A stretch of 6,856 bases of DNA from positions 1 to 6,856 of the forward strand of contig JAGLSJ010000030.1 in assembly GCA_023270095.1 (NCBI GenBank). The letters are read 5' to 3'. Positions 1-4,993 of this stretch are shown one piece after another. Below the pieces are notes generated by a model that saw only the letters and a list, made by a program, of their open reading frames with translations, was not told where the DNA came from and searched no databases. Source of the stretch: Minisyncoccota bacterium. GTDB taxonomy: Bacteria; Patescibacteriota; Minisyncoccia; JAHIHE01; JAGLIN01. Position 1 is the first letter of the stretch; each line of letters opens with the position of its first letter. The position numbers and the translations under genes were made by a program.

Positions 1-393
1 CGAAATCAATTAGAGTTGATTTTGTTGGCAACAAAGGAGACAGTTACAGAAATAAAGCCATTCGAAATTTCTTTAGAAAAAATATGTCTAGGACCAAATC
101 AATCTCATCCAACAATGTTTTGGGCAACGGTTAATATTGATGAAAATTTGCAAAAATTAAAAAAAATGATCGATAAAAATTTAAAACTTCAAGGATTTGA
201 GCAGGAGAAACAAGATTTTAAACCGCATATAGTAATTGCTCGCGCGCGAGGAAATCAGCTTAAAGGCAAACAGACAAACATACCACTGAAAAATATGAAG
301 TTCAAAGTTGAAAATATAGATATAATGGAAAGTCAACTTCAACCAAGCCTTGAAAAATTTAAGTTTATAGAAAAATTTAATTTAGAAGGATGA
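1..393 (+). CDS. thpR: RNA 2',3'-cyclic phosphodiesterase (ThpR/LigT, 2H superfamily), 5'-truncated by the window edge
   Basis: Frame 1 is open from the first base to the TGA at 391-393, so about 130 C-terminal residues of a roughly 175-190-residue family are present. A TTG at 16-18 lies mid-domain and is unlikely to be the real start. Recognition rests on the pattern 'PFEISLEKICLGPNQSHP' then 'MFWATV', an acidic/leucine-rich helix, and 'FKPHIVIARARG', which corresponds to the second 2H motif (usually PHxTLAR). The first HxTx motif would lie upstream of the window. Members hydrolyse 2',3'-cyclic phosphate RNA ends to 2'-phosphates and ligate tRNA halves in vitro; they are cytoplasmic. The second motif reads H-I-V-I (226-237), with Val where Thr/Ser is usual, so activity is uncertain. 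A divergent 2H protein with another substrate is possible. Family assignment is fairly secure; exact function is not. Confidence 0.82.
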   Translation, partial: RNQLELILLATKETVTEIKPFEISLEKICLGPNQSHPTMFWATVNIDENLQKLKKMIDKNLKLQGFEQEKQDFKPHIVIARARGNQLKGKQTNIPLKNMKFKVENIDIMESQLQPSLEKFKFIEKFNLEG

Positions 394-412
394 TTATAAA
401 AACAAAAATCAG

Positions 413-614
413 GTCGTCATTCTGAGGAGTTTACGACGAAGAATCCCGTAACTACTTTGTACAAAAAAGACGGTCCTTCGATGAGTTTGTAAAATCAGTA
501 GAATAAACAATTCGGATAATATTTTCAAAACAAAGTAACTAAAGAACTGTTCTGATATTTTATGATACTTCTCACGGGATCTTTCGACTCGCTATCGCTC
601 ACTCAGGATGGCAG
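413..614. repeat. Imperfect inverted-repeat (REP/MITE-like) element
   Basis: The outer arms are GTCATTCTGAG (416-426) against CTCAGGATGGC (602-612), which match 9 of 11 when one is reverse-complemented. Further in are ATCCCGT (443-449) against ACGGGAT (574-580), exact over 7, and TACTTTGT (453-460) against ACAAAGTA (530-537), exact over 8. Another reversed partial copy lies at 470-480 (ACGGTCCTTCG), able to pair with CGAAG...CCGT at 437-449. The unit has the general form GTCATTCTGAGnnn...CGAAGAATCCCG, resembling dispersed palindromic repeats common in many bacterial genomes. There is no transposase and no obvious target duplication. It could act as a transcript end or mRNA-stabilising structure, or be a decayed non-autonomous element. 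The repeat pattern is seen in the sequence; its mobility is inferred. Confidence 0.65.
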
Positions 615-624
615 TTTTAATGCA

Positions 625-653
625 TTATGTAATTTTTAAAGAAATTTTATAAT
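625..653 (+). promoter_or_regulatory. Possible promoter for wecG
   Basis: A perfect TATAAT lies at 648-653 and would start transcription about 15 bases before the ATG. The hexamer 17 bases upstream (TTATGT, 625-630) is a poor -35. In such AT-rich DNA a TATAAT can occur by chance, so this is only a candidate. Confidence 0.35.
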
Positions 654-674
654 TATATTTTATTTTGAATTTAT

Positions 675-1562
675 ATGAAAGCGGAAAAGATTATTGATAT
701 AAAAATTAATAGAATAAAAACCAACGAAGTTCTTGAAGAAATCAAGAGTTTTTTATTATCTGAAAATCAACATTATATTGTAACTCTTAATCCTGAAATG
801 ATTATTGAAGCTCAAAATAATATAAAATTCAAAGAGGTAATTAATAAAGCAGACTTGGTTATTCCAGACGGAATTGGGATATTGTGGGCGCTGGAATTTC
901 TAAAAAAGAAGAGATCTTTTTCTATTAAAAATAAGAATATTATAATAAATAATTTTTTGACAAAATCTTTATTGTTAATATTGGCTTTATGCAATTTTGT
1001 CTATACTTTTTTAAAAATATTGCTTAGCCCAAAATATCGAAAAAATATTTTAAGATTCAGAACTCACGGCATAGATTTAGTATATAAAATATGTGAATCC
1101 AGCTCTATTAAAAATAAAAAGATATTTTTCCTTGGAGCAGGAGAGGGAGTGGCAAAAAAGGCTGCTATAAATTTAAAGAAAAAATATCCTAATATTAATA
1201 TAGTAGGAGCTGAAGAGGGAATAAAGGAGAAACAGGAATCAGGAAACAGGAATCAGGATTTGATTCAGCGAATAGATGAAGCGAACCCCGATGTTTTGTT
1301 TGTCGCTCTTGGCGCTCCAAAACAGGAAATTTGGATACATGAAAACTTGAAAAAATTGCCAAGTGTCAAATTGGCAATTGGAATTGGAGGTTCGTTTGAT
1401 TTTATATCTGGAAAAATAAAACGAGCTCCAATTGTTTTTCAAAAAACGGGGCTAGAATGGCTTTGGAGATTATTTTTAGAGCCGAAAAGAATTAAAAGAA
1501 TTTATAATGCAACAATAAAATTCACCTATTTAGTATTAAGATACAGAATAAATAAATTTTGA
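675..1562 (+). CDS. WecG/TagA/CpsF family glycosyltransferase with internal hydrophobic insertion
   Basis: Family enzymes (GT26) transfer N-acetylmannosaminuronate, ManNAc or related sugars onto undecaprenyl-diphosphate-GlcNAc at the inner membrane face during teichoic acid, enterobacterial common antigen or capsule synthesis. Seen here: 'TLNPE' (37-41), 'IPDGIGILWA' (63-72) with D65 at the catalytic-base position of TagA enzymes, RxxGxD (R129, G132, D134), a glycine-rich 'FLGAGEG' (152-158), 'LFVALGAPKQEIWI' (208-221), and a basic C-terminal tail after 'GIGGSFDF' with 'GLEWLWRLFLEP'. The tail fits the membrane-docking appendage of the family. At 295 residues it is longer than the usual 240-260. 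About 43 extra residues sit between W71 and R129, including a 19-residue hydrophobic run (99-117). The sugar donor cannot be read from sequence. The ATG at 675 gives the normal N-terminus and has no SD. The gene stands alone after a repeat-rich gap. Confidence 0.93.
   Translation: MKAEKIIDIKINRIKTNEVLEEIKSFLLSENQHYIVTLNPEMIIEAQNNIKFKEVINKADLVIPDGIGILWALEFLKKKRSFSIKNKNIIINNFLTKSLLLILALCNFVYTFLKILLSPKYRKNILRFRTHGIDLVYKICESSSIKNKKIFFLGAGEGVAKKAAINLKKKYPNINIVGAEEGIKEKQESGNRNQDLIQRIDEANPDVLFVALGAPKQEIWIHENLKKLPSVKLAIGIGGSFDFISGKIKRAPIVFQKTGLEWLWRLFLEPKRIKRIYNATIKFTYLVLRYRINKF
1231..1258 (+). repeat. Perfect 14-base tandem duplication inside wecG
   Basis: AACAGGAATCAGGA occurs twice head to tail (1231-1244 and 1245-1258). 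It is read in two frames within wecG and encodes the polar stretch around residues 186-195 (KQESGNRNQD), a surface loop just before the helix leading to the GAPKQE motif. The reading frame stays open. Confidence 0.9.
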
Positions 1563-1587
1563 TTATTAGAGATGCTTGTGCTAAAAT
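1559..1587 (+). promoter_or_regulatory. Probable promoter for galT (extended -10)
   Basis: TTGATT at 1559-1564 (4 of 6 to the -35 consensus) is followed by a 17-base spacer and TAAAAT at 1582-1587 (5 of 6 to the -10). A TGC immediately precedes the -10 and gives an extended -10 element. The -35 overlaps the wecG stop codon. Transcription would begin near 1594, leaving a very AT-rich leader of about 75 bases before the galT ATG. Confidence 0.5.
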
Positions 1588-1669
1588 ATCTATAAATACG
1601 AACGGTTGATTTTTTGGTTATATAAATTAAAAATATTCAAAATAAAAATAAATCAAATAAATAAAAAAT

Positions 1670-2686
1670 ATGACAACTAAAAATAAAAAAGACAAAATTT
1701 TTTCGCAACTACGAAAAGATCTTGTAAGTGGAACATGGGTTTTATTTTCTACAAAAAGAAGCAAGAGACCAGACTTTTTATCAAAAGAAAATAAAGAAAA
1801 AGAGAAAAAAGAAGATATTAAAAAGTGTCCATTTTGCAAAGAGAACATCAAAGAGCAAAAAAATGATGTTTTGATTTATACAAAAAATGATGGTGATTGG
1901 AGCTTGAAGGTTTTTCCAAATAAATTTCCAGCTCTTTCGTCAGAGTATAAAGATATAAACATTAGAGAACATGGACCGTTTGAGGTTATGGATGGAGTGG
2001 GATATCACGAAGTTCTTATAACTGAAGATCATCACAAAGATATGGCTGATTTAGAAGTTTTGCAAGTTGCTGAGATTTTGGATGCCTATCAAGAAAGATA
2101 CATTGCATTGATGAACAAAAAACATATCAAATATATTTCTATATTTAAGAATTATGGACACAGTGCTGGAGCATCAATAGCTCATCCTCATAGTCAAATT
2201 ATAGCTATGCCGATTGTCGATCCAGATGTTTTTCGTTCTTTAACAGGAAGTGAAAAATATTTTGGTTCTCACGGAGAGTGCGTTCATTGCGTGATGATTG
2301 ATCGTGAACAAGAAAGTAAAAAAAGATTGTTGTTTGAAAATGATGAATTTATTGTTATTTGTCCATTTGTTTCAAGAGTTTCATTTGAAATGAGAATATA
2401 TCCCAAAAAACACTTGTCTTATTTCGAAAGAATTACAGATCAGCAGAAAATTAATCTTGCAGAGGCAATGAAATTTTGTCTTTCAAAATTGAAGAAGAAT
2501 CTCAAAGATCCTTCATATAATATGTTTTTGCATACCTCTCCGTGTAATGGTCAAACTTATGAACATTATCATTGGCATTTTGAGATATATCCTAAAACTA
2601 ATACTTGGGCAGGGCTTGAGCTTAGTACTGGTATTGAAGTTTGTTCTATTATCCCAGAACAAGCAGCTGAGATTTTAAGAAAATAG
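1670..2686 (+). CDS. galT: Galactose-1-phosphate uridylyltransferase family protein (GalT, HIT superfamily)
   Basis: GalT exchanges UMP between UDP-glucose and galactose-1-phosphate (Leloir pathway) through a covalent uridylyl-histidine. Seen here: 'LRKDLVSGTWVLFSTKRSKRP' type N-terminus; zinc ligands C53 and C56 (CPFC); D-H121-H-K, matching the third zinc ligand region; and 'GASIAHPHSQ' with H172 (zinc) and H174 (nucleophile), the HPH motif. A second half-domain follows with 'CPFVSRVSFEMRIYPKKH' and 'EHYHWHFEIYPK' near the C-terminus. The length of 338 matches the family. A second C-x2-C pair (C204, C207) lies between the two HIT-like halves, as in some archaeal and thermophile-type GalT proteins. 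A lysine/glutamate-rich stretch (38-52) precedes CPFC. The N-terminal and HPH signatures are all intact. Relatives use other substrates (for example ADP-glucose phosphorylases), so the sugar is inferred. No galK or galE lies in view. Confidence 0.9.
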   Translation: MTTKNKKDKIFSQLRKDLVSGTWVLFSTKRSKRPDFLSKENKEKEKKEDIKKCPFCKENIKEQKNDVLIYTKNDGDWSLKVFPNKFPALSSEYKDINIREHGPFEVMDGVGYHEVLITEDHHKDMADLEVLQVAEILDAYQERYIALMNKKHIKYISIFKNYGHSAGASIAHPHSQIIAMPIVDPDVFRSLTGSEKYFGSHGECVHCVMIDREQESKKRLLFENDEFIVICPFVSRVSFEMRIYPKKHLSYFERITDQQKINLAEAMKFCLSKLKKNLKDPSYNMFLHTSPCNGQTYEHYHWHFEIYPKTNTWAGLELSTGIEVCSIIPEQAAEILRK

Positions 2687-2730
2687 GGATTGTTGTTTTT
2701 AATCGGAATATAAGTAATAATTAAATTTTA

Positions 2731-3219
2731 ATGGATTTATCAATATATTTTACAAATTTACCGCCAGAGATGGCGACTTTCATTATTTCAATGCTTCCAA
2801 TTTCCGAACTTCGAGGCGCAATTCCTGTTGCAATTGGAATATACCATATTCATCCTATGACAGCCTATTTTATTGCAGTAGTTGGGAATATGGTGCCTGT
2901 TTTTTTTATTTTGAAATATATTGATCCGATTTCAAAATTTTTGATGTCAAAATCGAAATTATTCAATAAGTTTTTTTCTTGGCTTTTTGTCAGAACGAGA
3001 AGAAAATATAATGGAAAATTTGAAAAATGGGGAGCATTAGCACTCATTACATTTGTCGCTATTCCTCTTCCTGTGACTGGAGGATGGACTGGAGCGCTAG
3101 CCGCTTTTGTCTTCGGAATACCAATGAAAAAGGCATTGCCATTGATTACTCTTGGTGTTATGATTGCGGGAGTAATTATGACTGGGTTAAGTTTGGGAGT
3201 TATAAGTTTGTCATTCTGA
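2731..3219 (+). CDS. Small multidrug-export family membrane protein (COG2426/PF06695)
   Basis: This is a 162-residue integral membrane protein. It carries the family pattern of two related halves: 'LPISELRGAIPVAIGI' (22-37) followed by a hydrophobic helix and 'GN..P' (52-56), then a basic cytoplasmic-type linker (62-99, rich in K/R), then 'FVAIPLPVTGGWTGALAAFVFGI' (108-130) and a last hydrophobic segment (135-160). The proline-glycine breaks within hydrophobic stretches suggest re-entrant segments. The family name comes from weak evidence of drug export; the true transported substrate is unknown. The ATG at 2731 has no SD and follows galT by 44 bases, so co-transcription with galT is likely. 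Its TGA stop falls inside a GTCATTCTGAG repeat-like piece (see 3210-3235), so the extreme C-terminus may derive from that repeat. Confidence 0.85.
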   Translation: MDLSIYFTNLPPEMATFIISMLPISELRGAIPVAIGIYHIHPMTAYFIAVVGNMVPVFFILKYIDPISKFLMSKSKLFNKFFSWLFVRTRRKYNGKFEKWGALALITFVAIPLPVTGGWTGALAAFVFGIPMKKALPLITLGVMIAGVIMTGLSLGVISLSF

Positions 3220-3235
3220 GCTTAATTTAGGACCC
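3210..3235 (+). repeat. Degenerate GTCATTCTGAG repeat fragment overlapping a stop codon
   Basis: The first 11 bases (3210-3220) are identical to 416-426 at the outer end of the upstream inverted-repeat element. The following CTTAATTTAGGACCC resembles a decayed second arm. The TGA ending the membrane-protein gene (3217-3219) lies within it. An 11-base match in AT-rich DNA could be chance, but the position at a gene end is typical of such repeats. Confidence 0.45.
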
Positions 3236-3277
3236 ATTGTTTTTTATAAAGTAGGAATAATTAAAGATAATATACAT

Positions 3278-3730
3278 ATGAAAGATGATGAAAAATATTT
3301 AAAACTAGCGATAAAGAAATCAGAGGAATCGTTTTTAAAAGGATTTTTTCCTGCAGGAGCAATTATTGTAAAGAATGGCAAAATTTTATCATCTGAAATA
3401 AGCTCTCTAAATTATAAACATGCAGAGCAGAAGGCATTGGAAAAGGCATTTAAAAAATTTAGTCCTTTTAATAATAATTGCACATTGTATGCTTCTATGG
3501 AGCCCTGTTTAATGTGCTTGTCGGTTGCTTATTGGACTGGAATCAGGAGGATTGTTTTTGCTTGTGATAAACAGTCTATGTCTTTAAAGTATTTTGAAAC
3601 TAGCAAAAAAAATCAAGAAAGTATTAAAATACTTAATGAAAAAATTGATTTTATTCAAATAAAAGCGCTAAAAAATTCTTCTCTAAAAATAATTAAAAAA
3701 TGGGAAAAAATAAATAATATAAAAAGTTAA
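3278..3730 (+). CDS. Zinc-dependent nucleoside deaminase, CMP/dCMP-TadA fold
   Basis: This is a 150-residue cytidine-deaminase-fold protein. The catalytic signatures are intact: H48-A49-E50 (zinc ligand and proton-shuttling Glu) and P76-C77-x-x-C80 within 'SMEPCLMC'. Upstream 'FPAGAIIVKNGKIL' (24-37) is the usual beta-hairpin, and 'TGIRRIVFACD' (88-98 region) the usual strand after the second motif. This set fits TadA-like tRNA adenosine-34 deaminases and also guanine/cytosine deaminases. The region after the second motif (KQSMSLKYFETSKKNQ) lacks the familiar TadA 'GA.D...G' pattern, so I do not call it tadA. The lysine-rich C-terminus could suit nucleic-acid binding (inference). It is separated by 10 bases from the cysteine desulfurase and probably shares its transcript, a pairing consistent with tRNA modification. 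The ATG at 3278 has no SD. Confidence 0.85.
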   Translation: MKDDEKYLKLAIKKSEESFLKGFFPAGAIIVKNGKILSSEISSLNYKHAEQKALEKAFKKFSPFNNNCTLYASMEPCLMCLSVAYWTGIRRIVFACDKQSMSLKYFETSKKNQESIKILNEKIDFIQIKALKNSSLKIIKKWEKINNIKS

Positions 3731-3740
3731 TTTAAAATTT

Positions 3741-4922
3741 ATGAAAAAGATATATTTAGATTATGCGGCGACTACGCCAGTAGATAAAAAAGTTGTTGAT
3801 GAAATGTTACCTTATTTTTCAGAAAAGTTTGGCAATCCATCAAGTATTCATCAGTTTGGGCAAGAAGCGATGGAGGGGGTTGATAAGGCTCGCTCACAAG
3901 TTGCTGAATTTTTGAATTGTAGCGCTAGCGAAGTAATTTTTACTAGTGGCGCAACAGAGAGTAATAATTTGACAATTAAAGGTCTAATTAAGGCAACTCA
4001 AGTTGAAAATCCACATATCATCACTTCGGCGATTGAACATCATTGTGTTTTGAATTCTTGCGAAACATTACAAAAAGACAAAATGGCGGAGGTGTCTTTT
4101 GTGAAGGTGAATAAAGATGGAGTTATAAATCCAGAAGATATTAGAAATGCAATTAAAGAAAATACGGTTTTGGTTTCAGTGATGTATGGAAATAATGAAG
4201 TTGGAACAATTCAGCCGATTACTGAGATTGGAAAAATACTCCAAGAAGTAAACAAAGAAAGAGAATCTCAAAAACTTCCAAAAGTATATTTTCACACTGA
4301 TGCTGTTCAAGCTGTGAATTATCTTGATTGTAATGTTGAATCTCTTGGGGTTGATTTTCTTTCTCTCTCAGGACATAAGATTCATGGACCGAAAGGAATT
4401 GGAGTTCTTTATGTTAAGCGTGGCACGAAAATTAAATCAGTTCAACAAGGAGGTGAACAAGAATATAATCTTCGCGCTGGCACTCATAATGTTCCGGGAA
4501 TTGTTGGAATTGGAAAGGCAATTTCTCTTGTTCTTGAAAACAGGAAATTATCAGAGAAAACAAAGAAGTTAAGAGATTATTTCATTGATGAAGTATTGAA
4601 GAATATTCCCAATGTTCAATTAAATGGTTCAAAAGAATTTAGATTACCTCACAATGCTAATCTTTCTTTCAAGGGTGTTGAAGGGGAAAGTCTTTTAATG
4701 ATGCTTGATCAAGAAGGAATTGCAATTTCGACTGGTTCTGCTTGTTCTTCAGCATCCCTTGAGCCATCGCATGTGCTTTCTGCAATGGGAATTCCGCCAG
4801 AAATTGCCCATGCTAGTATTAGATTCACTCTTGGCAAAGAAACCACAAAAGATGAAATTGATTTTACATTGAAAGTTCTAATCGAAAAGATTAAAAGATT
4901 AAGAGAAATTTCTGGGATGTAA
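3741..4922 (+). CDS. iscS: Cysteine desulfurase, class I NifS/IscS type
   Basis: This PLP enzyme converts L-cysteine to L-alanine and leaves a persulfide on its active cysteine for Fe-S clusters or tRNA thiolation. Seen here: 'IYLDYAATTPVD' start, 'FGNPSSIH', 'FTSGATESNN' (phosphate-binding loop), 'EHHCVL' with the PLP-stacking His, 'HTDAVQA', 'SGHKIHGPKGIG' with PLP lysine K213, and 'STGSACSSASLEPSHVL' with catalytic C335 on the long flexible loop that marks class I enzymes. At 393 residues it is full length and complete. It follows the deaminase gene by 10 bases, so it is probably its operon partner. No iscU/sufU, regulator or mnmA lies in the window, so the sulfur acceptor is unknown. IscS versus NifS naming is a matter of convention. 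Two lysine/glutamine-rich insertions near the middle ('NKERESQKLPK') are unremarkable. Confidence 0.96.
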   Translation: MKKIYLDYAATTPVDKKVVDEMLPYFSEKFGNPSSIHQFGQEAMEGVDKARSQVAEFLNCSASEVIFTSGATESNNLTIKGLIKATQVENPHIITSAIEHHCVLNSCETLQKDKMAEVSFVKVNKDGVINPEDIRNAIKENTVLVSVMYGNNEVGTIQPITEIGKILQEVNKERESQKLPKVYFHTDAVQAVNYLDCNVESLGVDFLSLSGHKIHGPKGIGVLYVKRGTKIKSVQQGGEQEYNLRAGTHNVPGIVGIGKAISLVLENRKLSEKTKKLRDYFIDEVLKNIPNVQLNGSKEFRLPHNANLSFKGVEGESLLMMLDQEGIAISTGSACSSASLEPSHVLSAMGIPPEIAHASIRFTLGKETTKDEIDFTLKVLIEKIKRLREISGM

Positions 4923-4928
4923 TTTTGT

Positions 4929-4953
4929 GTAATTATGAATTAAATTCAGAATC
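4929..4953 (+). repeat. Possible decayed copy of the GTCATTCTGA-type repeat, with a small palindrome
   Basis: GTAATTATGAATTAAATTCAGAATC differs by only two bases at its start from GTCATTCTGA, and ends in CAGAATC, the usual right end of this repeat type. It contains the perfect palindrome TGAATT-A-AATTCA (4936-4948). It lies just after the cysteine desulfurase stop codon. The one-base loop makes it a poor terminator. The resemblance is suggestive only. Confidence 0.3.
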
Positions 4954-4993
4954 TTTTTAGATCTTGCGATTGAATATTTATAAAAAATAATTT

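Larger units (their letters stand above)
394..674. other. 281-base intergenic region without a gene
   Basis: No credible ORF lies on either strand. The central 200 bases hold repeat-type sequence with inverted arms, more GC-rich than its surroundings (annotated separately). The last 60 bases are very AT-rich and contain a possible -10 box for the next gene. No classical terminator with a clear U-tract follows the upstream gene's stop; the repeat hairpins may serve that purpose. Confidence 0.7.

Noticed and set aside
394..674. CRISPR array or small RNA gene in the repeat-rich gap
   Set aside because: The repeats are inverted, imperfect and irregularly spaced, with no regular direct repeat-spacer pattern, and no promoter-terminator pair frames a distinct RNA.
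2690..2730. Promoter-like boxes (TTGTTG and TATAAG) before the membrane-protein gene
   Set aside because: The spacing of 13 bases is too short, and the 44-base gap is compatible with read-through from galT.
3027..3230. 67-codon + strand frame overlapping the end of the membrane-protein gene
   Set aside because: It is out of frame with the recognised PF06695 motifs it overlaps, and has no hydrophobic or family pattern of its own.
4324..4572. 82-codon + strand frame inside the cysteine desulfurase gene
   Set aside because: It is a frame shadow of iscS through its PLP-lysine region, with no independent motif.
4956..4984. TTTAGA and TATAAA with 17-base spacing before mtaD
   Set aside because: The spacing is right, but the start would fall about 3 bases before the ATG, and such boxes are frequent by chance in this AT-rich stretch. 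A nearly leaderless transcript cannot be excluded.
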